From Burkholderiales bacterium (GTDB lineage: Bacteria; Pseudomonadota; Gammaproteobacteria; Burkholderiales; JAEUOS01): a stretch of DNA of 22,071 nucleotides. The translations under genes and the position numbers were made by a program. Of this stretch, positions 1-7,844 are shown in pieces. How positions within the stretch are numbered: position 1 is the stretch's first letter; each line of letters starts with the position of its first letter. The stretch is from NCBI GenBank assembly GCA_947456845.1, contig CANGUJ010000016.1, forward strand, positions 1-22,071, given 5' to 3'. The notes beneath the pieces are model-generated. The model had not been told where the DNA came from and ran no database searches. It saw nothing but the letters and a program-made list of their open reading frames with translations.

Positions 1-148
1 AGATCGGGTCGAGATACCCGATCGACGGCAGGCTGGAAGCGGCCAGCACGCGCGGATTGATTTCGGACGGGCCCGGACCCATGAGGGTGCGCTGCGGCGG
101 ATGGAAGGAACTGATCTTGCGGGTGGGGGCGTACGAAGTGGTGGTCAT
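1..148 (-). CDS. Class V aminotransferase (alanine/serine--glyoxylate type), 5' end only
   Basis: Only the first 49 residues lie in the window; the gene continues beyond base 1. The minus-strand ATG at 148-146 opens a frame containing LMGPGPSEINPRVLAA followed by SIGYLDP. This is the usual N-terminal signature of PLP-dependent class V aminotransferases of the alanine-glyoxylate/serine-glyoxylate group, in which the GPGP loop helps form the active site. A good ribosome site (GGAAAGGA, upstream of the ATG) supports the start. These enzymes transfer amino groups to glyoxylate or pyruvate in the cytosol. The PLP lysine and the substrate-determining part are outside the window, so the exact substrate is open; an AEP transaminase or a small aspartate aminotransferase of the same fold are alternatives. 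The family call is fairly firm, the substrate is not. Confidence 0.8.
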   Translation of the reverse strand, partial: MTTTSYAPTRKISSFHPPQRTLMGPGPSEINPRVLAASSLPSIGYLDPI

Positions 149-255
149 GGAAATCCTTTCCGAGCTTTGGGCGCGCTGGAAAATATCGTTCAGGAACAGC
201 AATTTAGCCGCTCAGTCTAGCACATGGCGTACCCCCTGGGGCGCCATCGCGCGGC
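149..255. other. Intergenic region ahead of the aminotransferase
   Basis: This 107-bp spacer separates two minus-strand genes. On the minus strand, TAGACT (219-214) preceded by TGC resembles an extended -10 box for the aminotransferase, but no convincing -35 is seen. Around 227-246 the run ggcgtacccc/ctggggcgcc is an imperfect palindrome that could be a weak hairpin at the end of the cyclo-ligase gene; it has no T-tract. Both readings are weak. Confidence 0.3.
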
Positions 256-837
256 TCATGCGACGATCAGCGTGTCCAGCTTCAGGTCGTAGGATTGCGG
301 GTCGATGCTGTCGAGCCTGCAGAATGAATATCCTATGCCGATGGTATGCGGCCGCGGCTGCAGCGCGGCGATGGTTCGGTCATAGTAGCCGCCGCCGTAG
401 CCCAACCGATAGCCTGCGGCATCGAAGCCAACCAGCGGGATCAAGAGACTACCTGGAACGAGCACGTCTTCGGGCACCGGGACCGAGGTGCCGAAGCCCG
501 CCGCGATCATCGGGGTTGCGGGTGTCCAGTTCCTGAAAGCCAGCGGCGCGGCGCGGCGCACGACGACCGGCAAGGCGGCCTGGCGCCCGGCCGCAGCGGC
601 CAGCCAACGGGACACGACCGGCCGGGCGTCGTATTCCTCCTGGATCGGCCAGTAGAATCCGAGTACGCCTTCGATCTCGGCCAGGACGCGCCCGAGCGCA
701 GCATCCAGCAGGCCGTCCGCGTCTGCGCGTTCTTTGGCGGACTGCGCCTTGCGGCGTGCCAGCAGTTCGCGGCGCCATTGCGCGCGCCGGGTGGCCAGCG
801 CGTCGGGCTGGCCGGGGGAGGTCGCGATCGAGGTCAT
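256..837 (-). CDS. ygfA: 5-formyltetrahydrofolate cyclo-ligase
   Basis: This 193-residue protein matches the 5-FCL/MTHFS family, which uses ATP to convert 5-formyl-THF to 5,10-methenyl-THF in the cytosol. The diagnostic motif LGYGGGYYDR is at residues 145-154, after LLIPLVGFD at 132-139; both build the nucleotide/folate site. A basic N-terminal helix (RRELLARRKA) is also typical, as is the length. The open frame extends far upstream to 1548, but that part is antisense to the transglycosylase gene and shows no family similarity, so I start at the ATG at 837 (MTSIATSPGQ). The ribosome site there is weak. The gene is divergent from the transglycosylase, with 57 bp between start codons. The family call is firm; the exact start is less so. 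Confidence 0.93.
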   Translation of the reverse strand: MTSIATSPGQPDALATRRAQWRRELLARRKAQSAKERADADGLLDAALGRVLAEIEGVLGFYWPIQEEYDARPVVSRWLAAAAGRQAALPVVVRRAAPLAFRNWTPATPMIAAGFGTSVPVPEDVLVPGSLLIPLVGFDAAGYRLGYGGGYYDRTIAALQPRPHTIGIGYSFCRLDSIDPQSYDLKLDTLIVA

Positions 838-894
838 CGTATCGGGGTTGGTATGCGTTGTACTATTCTGAACCGAACCAGCAAAGAACGCATC

Positions 895-2856
895 ATGATG
901 CAAACGCGGTCGCGCGCCCTGTTGCTGCTCGTATTCCTGCTTCCATGCCTGGCACTCGCAAGCGCGGGGAAGAAGGCGGCATCGGTATCGCCGGAAGAGG
1001 CGTTCATGAACGCGCGGGAGGCCTTTCGGGTCGGTAACCGGGAGCGTCTCGCGCAGTCGGTCGAGCAGATGCGTGGTCATGTGCTGGAAATGTACGGCGA
1101 TTATTGGCAACTGCTGGCCCGGCGCAACGATCTCGACGATGCGGACTACCAGGCTTTCCTGGCGCGCCATGACGGGAGCGTGCTGGCCGAGCGCACCCGC
1201 GTCGAGTGGCTGCGCCAGCTCGGCAAGCGGCGCGCCTGGGAGCGTTTCGCCGAAGTGCGCGCCAGGGTGGCGTTCACCGAGGACCTTGAAGTCCTGTGCC
1301 TCGCGGCCCTGGCCAGGGTCATGCGCAACGAAGAGGAGGGGTTCGCCGAGGCGCAAGCCCTGTGGCTCACTCCCAGGGAATTGCCCGAGGGCTGCACCGC
1401 CATGGCCGAGCGGCTCATGCAGGTCAATCGCCTGCTCGACCGGCATGTCTGGGAGCGCATTCGCCAGCTTGGCGATGCCGGCCTCATCGGCGCCATCAGA
1501 CGCACGGCCGAGTATCTTCCGGACGGCCAGGCGCTGGACAGGAACCAACTGGAGTCAGCCTTCAACCAGCCGGCGGCATGGCTCAAGCGCGGTACCGATC
1601 TGCGCACCAGGCCCCAGCGCGAGCTGGCCTTGCTCGCGGCCGGACGCCTGGCCAAGACGGACCCGCGCGAGGCGGCCGACTGGTGGAAAAAAATCGGCAG
1701 GAAGCCGTTCACCGAGACCGAGCACCAGTGGGGCTGGGCGCAAATCGCCTACCAGGCAGCGCGCCGCCACATTCCGGAAGCGGAGGGATGGTTTCAGGAG
1801 GCCGCGGACATCCAGCTCTCGGATGAATATCTGCAGTGGATGGCGCGTGCCGGCTTGCGCGCCGGCAACTGGGCACTGGTCATGCGGGCGATCAAGGACA
1901 TGTCGGCCCCGCTGCGGCGTGAATCGACCTGGGTGTACTGGCAGGCGCGTGCCATCAAGGCGCAAGGCAGGGCGGACGAGGCGCGCGCGCTGTTCGAATC
2001 CGTCGCCGGCGAGTTTTCGTTCTACGGCCAGTTGGCCGCCGCCGAGTTGAACCGTCAGACCGTGCTGCCTCCGGTGGGCTACACGCCCTCCCGCGAAGAC
2101 ATTGCCTCGGCATCCCGGCTGCCCGGCCTGCAGCGCGCGCTCGCGCTGTACCGGCTCGGGCTGCGCCCCGAGGCCAACCGCGAGTGGATCTTCACCATAC
2201 GCGGCATGGATGACAGGCAGTTGTTGTCCGCCGCGCAGTTGGCCAAGGAGCAGGACCTGCCGGATCGTGCCATCAACACGGCGGACAAGACCGGCCAGCT
2301 GCACGATTTCAGCCTGCGCTATCTGAGCCCTTATATCGAGCAGGTCCGGCCCCAGGCGAAGTCGCTCGGGCTCGATGATGCCTGGGTCTACGGCCTGATG
2401 CGGCAGGAGAGCCGCTTCATCACCACCGCCAAGTCGGTGGTAGGCGCCTCGGGCCTGATGCAACTGATGCCCGCGACGGCGAAATGGGTCGCCAAGAAAA
2501 TCGGCATCGCCGATTACAACCACGGTCGGGTCAACGACCTCGAGACCAATGTCGCGCTCGGCACCAACTACCTCAAGATCGTCCTGGATGAACTCCACAG
2601 TCACCAGGCGCTGGCGAGCGCGGCCTACAACGCGGGGCCGGGGCGGCCGCGGCGCTGGCGCGACGTCCGCCCGATGGAGGCGGCGGTGTTCGCCGAGTCG
2701 ATCCCGTTCAACGAGACCCGCGATTACGTCAAGAAAGTCATCAGCAACGCGGTCATCTACCAGGCCTTGTTCACCGGCAAGCCGGCGTCGATTCGCGACC
2801 GGTTGCCGCCGGTGCCGCCGCGCCGCCCCGACGAACGCGCCACCGACACGCCCTGA
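895..2856 (+). CDS. slt: Soluble lytic murein transglycosylase (Slt70-like)
   Basis: The 653-residue protein begins with a Sec signal peptide (MMQTRSRALL, a leucine-rich core, then ALASA) and has a long alpha-helical, tetratricopeptide-like middle region, as in the Slt70 doughnut. The C-terminal SLT domain carries all family motifs: catalytic Glu505 in QESRF, ASGLMQLMPATA at about 517-528, and AYNAGPGR at 577-584. These enzymes cleave the MurNAc-GlcNAc bond of peptidoglycan in the periplasm with formation of 1,6-anhydroMurNAc. Two adjacent ATGs (895 and 898) are both possible starts; the ribosome site is poor (aaagaa). A 10-bp hairpin follows the stop codon. Length and domain order are normal for the family. 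The cysteine in LLPC does not fit a lipobox well, so a soluble periplasmic form is more likely than a lipoprotein. Confidence 0.95.
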   Translation: MMQTRSRALLLLVFLLPCLALASAGKKAASVSPEEAFMNAREAFRVGNRERLAQSVEQMRGHVLEMYGDYWQLLARRNDLDDADYQAFLARHDGSVLAERTRVEWLRQLGKRRAWERFAEVRARVAFTEDLEVLCLAALARVMRNEEEGFAEAQALWLTPRELPEGCTAMAERLMQVNRLLDRHVWERIRQLGDAGLIGAIRRTAEYLPDGQALDRNQLESAFNQPAAWLKRGTDLRTRPQRELALLAAGRLAKTDPREAADWWKKIGRKPFTETEHQWGWAQIAYQAARRHIPEAEGWFQEAADIQLSDEYLQWMARAGLRAGNWALVMRAIKDMSAPLRRESTWVYWQARAIKAQGRADEARALFESVAGEFSFYGQLAAAELNRQTVLPPVGYTPSREDIASASRLPGLQRALALYRLGLRPEANREWIFTIRGMDDRQLLSAAQLAKEQDLPDRAINTADKTGQLHDFSLRYLSPYIEQVRPQAKSLGLDDAWVYGLMRQESRFITTAKSVVGASGLMQLMPATAKWVAKKIGIADYNHGRVNDLETNVALGTNYLKIVLDELHSHQALASAAYNAGPGRPRRWRDVRPMEAAVFAESIPFNETRDYVKKVISNAVIYQALFTGKPASIRDRLPPVPPRRPDERATDTP

Positions 2857-2869
2857 TTCGCGGGTGTGC

Positions 2870-2896
2870 CATCCCGGCCGAACACGGGCCGGGGTG
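2870..2896 (+). terminator. Hairpin downstream of slt
   Basis: A dyad just after the slt stop codon has arms CATCCCGGCC and GGCCGGGGTG (10 pairs, one of them G-T) around a 7-base loop. It lies 13 bp past the stop. No T-run follows directly, so it may be a terminator of reduced strength or an mRNA 3' stabiliser. A -10-like TAGAAT at 2905-2910, which could serve the next gene, begins just after it. Confidence 0.5.
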
Positions 2897-2939
2897 CCCT
2901 GATCTAGAATTTTGCATCGCAACACCTTTCGAGCACCCA

Positions 2940-3899
2940 ATGAATTCCCGCAATATCCTGGTCATCGGTGGCAGCGGTTTTGTCGGATCCGCGATTGTCC
3001 GCAAGTTGGCGGCGGCCGGCCGTCGGGTCAGCGTCCCCACCCGACACCGCGATCGCGCCAAGCATCTGATCCTTCTGCCCACCGTCGATGTGGTCGAGGC
3101 CGATGTGCATGACGATGCCGCCCTCGCCGGCCTGGTGGCCGGCAGGGACGCGGTCATCAACTTGGTGGGCATCCTGCACGGCGATTCGGGACGCCCCTAC
3201 GGAAAACGCTTTCGGGCGGCCCATGTCGACCTGCCGCGGCGCATCGCCGCCGCCTGCGCGGCCGCAGCGGTGCCGCGGCTGCTGCACATGAGCGCGCTCG
3301 GGGTGGCGGAAAACGCGCCTTCGATGTATCTGCGCTCCAAGGCGGCGGGAGAGGCTGCGGTGCGCGAAGCCGCGGGGCCGGTGGCCGTCACCGTATTCCG
3401 GCCATCGGTCATCTTCGGCCGCGAGGATCGTTTCGTCAACATGTTCGCCGACATGCAGGCATTTCTGCCGCTGATGGCCCTGGGCAGGCCCGGCGCGCGC
3501 CTCCAGCCGGTGCACGTCGAGGATGTGGCGAGCGCTTTCGTCAACGCCCTGGACAACCGGGCCACCTTCGGCAAGACCTACGATCTGGCCGGCCCCAAGG
3601 CCTACGCGTTGCGCGATATCATCGCCTTCGCCGGCCGGGCGAGCGGTCATCCGCGGCCGGTACTCGGTCTGCCCGACGGTCTGGCCTATCTGCAGGCGTG
3701 GCTGATGGAATGGGCTCCAGTGAAACTGATGTCGCGCGACAACCTGGATTCGCTCGGCGTCGACAGCGTGTCTGCGGCGGCGTTTCCCGCCGAACTGGGG
3801 GTGCAACCGGCGTCGATGGAGGCGGTCATGACCGATCTCCTCGCCCGGCATACCCCGCGCGAGCGCTACATGCGCTTGCGCGATCGCGCGGGCCGCTAG
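2940..3899 (+). CDS. Complex I NDUFA9-family NAD(P)-binding epimerase-like protein
   Basis: The 319-residue protein is an atypical short-chain dehydrogenase/epimerase. The nucleotide-binding loop GGSGFVG is at residues 10-16, Ser118 in HMSALG, and Tyr130/Lys134 in YLRSK form the YxxxK pair. The segments VINLVGIL (72-79) and VTVFRPSVIFG are characteristic of bacterial homologues of NDUFA9, an accessory subunit of mitochondrial NADH dehydrogenase. In mitochondria NDUFA9 binds NADPH and holds the membrane-arm junction; what the bacterial proteins do is not settled, and a free sugar- or lipid-linked epimerase is possible. The ATG at 2940 has only a weak ribosome site. The cca gene follows by 46 bp, so the two are probably co-transcribed. 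No truncation is seen. The family assignment is good, the biochemical role is open. Confidence 0.85.
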   Translation: MNSRNILVIGGSGFVGSAIVRKLAAAGRRVSVPTRHRDRAKHLILLPTVDVVEADVHDDAALAGLVAGRDAVINLVGILHGDSGRPYGKRFRAAHVDLPRRIAAACAAAAVPRLLHMSALGVAENAPSMYLRSKAAGEAAVREAAGPVAVTVFRPSVIFGREDRFVNMFADMQAFLPLMALGRPGARLQPVHVEDVASAFVNALDNRATFGKTYDLAGPKAYALRDIIAFAGRASGHPRPVLGLPDGLAYLQAWLMEWAPVKLMSRDNLDSLGVDSVSAAAFPAELGVQPASMEAVMTDLLARHTPRERYMRLRDRAGR

Positions 3900-3945
3900 G
3901 CCCGCCCGGACCGGCCGACGCGGACCCGGCGACCCGGCGCGTCCG

Positions 3946-5079
3946 ATGAAGATCTACCAGGTCGGCGGCTCGCTGCGCGACGAACTTCTCGGACTGCCCG
4001 TGGCGGATCGCGACTGGGTGGTTGTCGGCGCGTCGCCGCAGCAGATGATCGATGCCGGCTATCGCCCTGTGGGGCGCGACTTCCCGGTCTTCCTGCATCC
4101 GCGGACCCACGAGGAATATGCGCTCGCGCGCACCGAGCGCAAGACCGCGCCGGGCTACACGGGCTTTGTCTTCCACAGCGCGCCGGATGTGACCCTCGAG
4201 GAGGATTTGCTGCGCCGCGACTTCACCATCAACGCCATGGCCCGCGATGCGGACGACGCTGCCGCGCCCATCATCGATCCGCATGGCGGCCGGGCCGATC
4301 TGGCCGCGCGCGTCTTGCGCCATGTGAGCCCTGCATTTGCCGAAGACCCGGTGCGCATCCTGCGCGGCGCGCGCTTCGCGGCCCGCTTCGGGTTCGCCGT
4401 GGCGCCCGAGACCCTGGCCCTGATGCGACGCATGACCGGCGCCGGCGAGGTCGACGCACTGGTCGCGGAACGGGTGTGGCAGGAACTCAGTCGCGGACTG
4501 ATGTACGCCAACCCGCAAGCCATGTTCGAATTGCTCGAGCGGTGCGGCGCGTTGGGGCGCATCATTCCGGAAATCACGCAGACCGCGCCGGATGGCCCGC
4601 CCATGCGCCCCCTGACCATGGCGGCCCGCCACGGCATGACCCTGGCGCAGCGTTACGCCGCACTGTGCGCCTGGCTGGCGCCGGCAGCCGTCAAGGTCAT
4701 GAGCGAACGGCTACGGGCGCCGGCTGAGTGCCGCGAACTCGCCCTGCTGGCCGCCCGGCAGCGGGACGCCCTGCTGCACGCGGGCCACCTCGATGCCGCG
4801 CAACTGGCCGAACTCGTGCGCGTCACCGACGGCCTGCGTCAGCCGGGGCGGTTCAGGTCGCTCGTGCAGGTGGTCGGTGCGGTCGCGGAGGGGGCCTGCC
4901 CGCCCGTCGACTACGGGCGCGCTAAGGCGCGCGTCCTGGCGGCATTCCAGGCATTCCGGAACGTCGACGCCGGCAGGATAGCCGCCACGCTTGCCGCGCC
5001 GGCGCAGATTCCCGACGCACTGCGGCAGGCGCGGGAGTCGGCCGTGGCTGCGGCCCTGGAGGAGGCCGGACTGCTGTAG
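3946..5079 (+). CDS. cca: CCA tRNA nucleotidyltransferase with degenerate HD region
   Basis: The 377-residue protein adds or repairs the 3' CCA of tRNAs. The class II nucleotidyltransferase core is intact: GGSLRD near residue 7, the metal-binding DRDWVVVG, RRDFTINAMA, and EDPVRILRGARFAARFGF in the nucleotide-recognition region. The Cca of E. coli and many gammaproteobacteria is about 412 residues and has a C-terminal HD phosphohydrolase domain with CHDLGKG. Here the matching stretch reads YAALCAWLAPAAVKVMSERL: the His-Asp pair is missing, and the following stretch, which in E. coli carries PRHHGH, is deleted. The segment further on (ERLRAPAECRELALLA) still aligns with the E. coli protein. The nucleotide-adding activity should therefore remain, while the 2',3'-cyclic phosphodiesterase and phosphatase activities are probably lost. 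The ATG at 3946 is the natural start for MKIYQVGGSLRD. Confidence 0.94.
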   Translation: MKIYQVGGSLRDELLGLPVADRDWVVVGASPQQMIDAGYRPVGRDFPVFLHPRTHEEYALARTERKTAPGYTGFVFHSAPDVTLEEDLLRRDFTINAMARDADDAAAPIIDPHGGRADLAARVLRHVSPAFAEDPVRILRGARFAARFGFAVAPETLALMRRMTGAGEVDALVAERVWQELSRGLMYANPQAMFELLERCGALGRIIPEITQTAPDGPPMRPLTMAARHGMTLAQRYAALCAWLAPAAVKVMSERLRAPAECRELALLAARQRDALLHAGHLDAAQLAELVRVTDGLRQPGRFRSLVQVVGAVAEGACPPVDYGRAKARVLAAFQAFRNVDAGRIAATLAAPAQIPDALRQARESAVAAALEEAGLL

Positions 5080-5102
5080 GGGCGAGCCGGCCGCGCCGAC
5101 TG

Positions 5103-5315
5103 CTAGAACAGAAGGCCGATCAGCCAGAAGCAGATCGCGAACAGCGCCGTCGAGCCCAACGGGATGGAGATGTCGGTATCGCGAACGCGGAAGCGAAGGT
5201 CGCCCGGTATGCGGCCAATGCCGAAGCGGGCGAGGCGCGGCAGCACCGCGGAGAACACCACGCACACCAGCGCGAAGACCACCAGCCACTTGAGCATGCG
5301 GAGATTGTAGGCCAT
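5103..5315 (-). CDS. Small two-helix membrane protein, DUF2905 family
   Basis: This 70-residue protein has two hydrophobic segments (about residues 8-25 and 53-70) flanking a short polar loop with GRIPGDLRFRVRDTDISIP. That loop, containing PGD, is the hallmark of the DUF2905 family, whose function is unknown. It is likely an inner-membrane protein. Most family members start at MLKW, which here would be the ATG at 5297 (64 residues); that start lacks a ribosome site, whereas the ATG at 5315 has AGGCGT just upstream, so I keep the longer form. It converges on cca with a 23-bp gap and is divergent from the glutathione transferase gene. Nothing suggests a disrupted copy. Confidence 0.8.
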   Translation of the reverse strand: MAYNLRMLKWLVVFALVCVVFSAVLPRLARFGIGRIPGDLRFRVRDTDISIPLGSTALFAICFWLIGLLF

Positions 5316-5360
5316 ACGCCTGTGATAGCGTACGCGTCCTCACCATTTCCGGAGCAAGCG

Positions 5361-5984
5361 ATGATCGATCTGTACACATGGGGCACACCCAACGGCCGCA
5401 AGGTCTCCATCATGCTGGAGGAGTGTGGCCTGCCGTACCGGACCCATGCCGTCAACATCGGCAAGAACGAGCAGTTCACTCCCGGGTTTATCGCCATCAA
5501 TCCGAACGGCAAGATCCCGGCGATCGTCGATTCCGAAGGCCCCGACGGCAAGCCGATTTCCATATTCGAGTCCGGGGCGATCCTGCTCTATCTGGCGGGC
5601 AAGACCGGCAAGTTCCTGCCTGCGTCCGTGCGCGACAAGTACGACGCCTTGCAGTGGCTGATGTTCCAGATGGGCGGCGTAGGCCCGATGATCGGCCAAG
5701 CGCACCATTTCCTGCGTGCGGCACCGGAGAAGGTACCCTACGGCATCGACCGCTACTCCAAGGAAACCCGGCGCCTCTACGGCGTACTCGATCGCCATCT
5801 GGCGAACACGCCTTACCTCGCCGCAGGGGAGTATGGCGTTGCCGATATCGCCACCTATCCGTGGATTGCCCGCCATGAGTGGCACCAGGTTGCGCTGGCC
5901 GACTTCCCCAGCGTCAAGCGCTGGTTCGACACCATCAGCGCGCGTCCGGCGGTGGTGAGGGGCATGGCCGTTCCCAAGCTCTGA
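5361..5984 (+). CDS. yfcG: Nu-class glutathione transferase / disulfide-bond oxidoreductase (YfcG-like)
   Basis: The 207-residue protein matches E. coli YfcG along its whole length. The N-terminal thioredoxin-fold domain has TPNGRKVSIMLEE (9-21, with the Thr9/Asn11 pair that YfcG uses around glutathione), the NPNGKIPAIVD loop with the cis-proline, and FESGAILLYL (69-78), where Glu-Ser binds the glutathione gamma-glutamyl group. The C-terminal helical domain has QWLMFQMGGVGPMIGQAHHF and the N-capping box GVADIATYPW. YfcG-type enzymes reduce small disulfides using two bound glutathione molecules and have little classical transferase activity. I start at the ATG at 5361, which has GGAG 6 bases before it and gives the family N-terminus MIDLYTWGTP; the frame is open 13 codons further up without similarity. 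It stands alone on its strand. Confidence 0.93.
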   Translation: MIDLYTWGTPNGRKVSIMLEECGLPYRTHAVNIGKNEQFTPGFIAINPNGKIPAIVDSEGPDGKPISIFESGAILLYLAGKTGKFLPASVRDKYDALQWLMFQMGGVGPMIGQAHHFLRAAPEKVPYGIDRYSKETRRLYGVLDRHLANTPYLAAGEYGVADIATYPWIARHEWHQVALADFPSVKRWFDTISARPAVVRGMAVPKL

Positions 5985-5985
5985 G

Positions 5986-6000
5986 GCAGCGCCAGGCTGC
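5986..6000. terminator. Short hairpin between convergent yfcG and the cytochrome c gene
   Basis: GCAGC-GCCAG-GCTGC forms a 5-bp stem in the 43-bp gap between two converging genes. It could weakly terminate either transcript, but it is short and has no T-tract. Confidence 0.25.
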
Positions 6001-6027
6001 GCGCGTCCCGACCCGGCTGGCGCGCTG

Positions 6028-6687
6028 CTACTGGCGCGCGTGGCGCTGCAGGTAGTCGACGATGTCCCGGGTACGGTATTGCGGCTCGCGAGGATCGCGC
6101 TGCGATCCGGCGATGCGGTTCATCCACGCCATGTTGCGTTCCATCCGCGCCACCACCGCAGGCCACTCGGCCCGCGTGTGGCGCCGCGGATCCGGTACGG
6201 TGTGGCACTGGCTGCAGGCCTGCACGTAGCTGTTCCAGGCGCCAGCGCGGCCGGCTTCGGGCAGCGCCTCGGCGCTCACGCGCACCTGCGCGTGGCGCTG
6301 CAGGTAGGCCGTAAGGACTGCGGATTCATGTGGGCTTGGTGCACCCTGGTCGGCCATCATCTGCAGCATCACCGGGCCCATGTTTCCGCCGCCGCGCATG
6401 CGGGGTAGCATGCGCTCGACGATGGCCGGCCACTTTTCCGCATGATGCATGGCGGGACTTACCAGGTGGTGGCACTGTACGCAGTACTTGGCCGTGAGCT
6501 GGGCGCCTTCCGATGCCGCCTCGGGCAACCGCGAAGGCCGCATGTAGGGCGGAATGATGCGCTCGAGCATCGGTCCATGCGGGCTCGACAGCCAACGCTG
6601 CTGGGCGCGCCTGGCCGCGTCATCCGCGTCGGCGGCGTTGAGACTGCCCGCAAGGGCGGCGCAAAGGAGCGTGGCCAGCGCGCGCAT
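6028..6687 (-). CDS. Exported diheme c-type cytochrome
   Basis: The 219-residue protein begins with a Sec signal peptide (MRALATLLCAALAGSLNAADA) and has two haem c attachment motifs, CVQCH (69-73) and CSQCH (158-162). It should be a periplasmic electron carrier. The two halves look like a duplicated unit: each has CxQCH, then WPA(I/V)V-x-RM (86-93 and 175-182), then YLQRHA (128-133 and 213-218). Methionines in each half could be the sixth iron ligands. The gene starts 5 bp after the stop of the methyltransferase on the same strand, so the two are very likely one operon, although no functional link is obvious. I chose the ATG at 6687 because it gives a clean signal peptide; the open frame further upstream is a shadow of the methyltransferase. 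Redox partners are unknown. Confidence 0.9.
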   Translation of the reverse strand: MRALATLLCAALAGSLNAADADDAARRAQQRWLSSPHGPMLERIIPPYMRPSRLPEAASEGAQLTAKYCVQCHHLVSPAMHHAEKWPAIVERMLPRMRGGGNMGPVMLQMMADQGAPSPHESAVLTAYLQRHAQVRVSAEALPEAGRAGAWNSYVQACSQCHTVPDPRRHTRAEWPAVVARMERNMAWMNRIAGSQRDPREPQYRTRDIVDYLQRHARQ

Positions 6688-6692
6688 GCAGG

Positions 6693-7844
6693 CTACAGCG
6701 CATGGCGCCGGTCGCAGCGCGCAAACCCGAGAAGCGGGTCCGCGATACCGCGGCCGACGGCCATCACCTTGAAGAGTTCGCCCATTTCCGCGCTCGATAG
6801 CAGCCGGTTGGCCTGGTTGGCCAGCGGCAAATAGGCCCTGGCGTCCCCCGCGGAGGTGGCGGCAAGCAGATCGGTGATGCCGCAGTCGATGAGGAATCCC
6901 GCCTGGCTGGCGTAGCCCAGCAAATCCAGGCCGGCGTCGCATCCCGCGTCCGCGAGCGACGAGAAATCGACGTGCGCGGTGATGTCCGCCAGGCCCGGCA
7001 GTGCCAGCACGTCCTCCAAGGTGCGGTGGCGGAAATGGCCGATCAGGGTGCCGCGGTCGCGCTGCGGATGGTAGTACTCGCGCGCCGGGAAGCCGTAATC
7101 GATCAGCAGGGCAGCCCCGCGCTCCATGAACCCGGCGAGAGAGCGCATCCATCCGCGGGAAGCGAGGTTGAGTTCGCTGATGTAGGGAAGGTCGGCCGGC
7201 GGCAGCGCGTGGCGCGATGCCAGCGCCCGTGCCGCCGCGGCGCATTCGCCCTCGGCCGGCCGGTCGGCGTAGGCGAAACCGTCGCCTTCGCAGATCACGC
7301 CGCGTTCGAAAATGCCGCCCGCCGTCCATGCCATGAGATGCACGGGCATCGCATCGAGGACTTCGTTGGCGACGATGCAGCCCCTGAAAGCCTGCGGAAG
7401 CGTGTCGCGCCACCCGACCCGGGCGGCGAACGCGGGCGCACCGTCCCGGATGGTCGCGGCCTGCAGCGCCCGAAGCGCGGGCGAGAGTTCGACGATCTCG
7501 TAGCGCTGCACGCGGTCGCCCAACGCATTGAGCAGGTCCGCAGCCAGGCGGCCGTTGCCGGCGCCGAACTCGATGACGGCCGGCGCGCTCGCCTCAAGCA
7601 CTTGCGCCACCTGCCGCGCCAGGCAAGCGCCGAACAGGCCGGATATGCCGCTTGCGGTCACGAAGTCGCCGGCGCTGCCGAACTGCCGCTGTCCGCCGGT
7701 GTAGTAGCCGACGCCAGGGGCGAACAGCGCCAGATCCATGTAGCGCGCGAAGCTGATCCAGCCGCCGCCAGCGTGGATCGCTTCGCGCACATCCGCATAG
7801 GCCGGGCATTCTGAGGCGGCGGGTAAGGGGGCGCCAGGGGGCAT
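6693..7844 (-). CDS. MidA/NDUFAF7-family class I SAM-dependent methyltransferase (DUF185)
   Basis: The 383-residue protein has the DUF185/COG1565 pattern: SFARYMDLALFAPGVGYY (31-48), GDFVTASGISGLFG (59-72), the SAM-binding loop EFGAGNGRLAADLL (92-105), VANEVLDAMPVH, and a later LIDYGFP. The mitochondrial homologue NDUFAF7 dimethylates an arginine of the complex I subunit NDUFS2 and is needed for complex I assembly. Bacterial members are usually annotated only as SAM-dependent methyltransferases. Whether this one modifies the matching NuoD subunit is inference. It is the first gene of a minus-strand pair with the cytochrome c gene and is divergent from the pteridine reductase gene across a 148-bp spacer. 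The ATG at 7844 gives the family N-terminus, though its ribosome site is weak. Length and motifs are normal. Confidence 0.88.
   Translation of the reverse strand: MPPGAPLPAASECPAYADVREAIHAGGGWISFARYMDLALFAPGVGYYTGGQRQFGSAGDFVTASGISGLFGACLARQVAQVLEASAPAVIEFGAGNGRLAADLLNALGDRVQRYEIVELSPALRALQAATIRDGAPAFAARVGWRDTLPQAFRGCIVANEVLDAMPVHLMAWTAGGIFERGVICEGDGFAYADRPAEGECAAAARALASRHALPPADLPYISELNLASRGWMRSLAGFMERGAALLIDYGFPAREYYHPQRDRGTLIGHFRHRTLEDVLALPGLADITAHVDFSSLADAGCDAGLDLLGYASQAGFLIDCGITDLLAATSAGDARAYLPLANQANRLLSSAEMGELFKVMAVGRGIADPLLGFARCDRRHAL

Noticed and set aside
838..1548. N-terminal extension of the cyclo-ligase frame
   Set aside because: The extension is antisense to the transglycosylase and unlike any cyclo-ligase; the family N-terminus begins at 837.
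1555..2940. A 461-codon open frame on the minus strand
   Set aside because: It overlaps the well-supported transglycosylase gene over its whole length and has no family signature; a codon-bias shadow.
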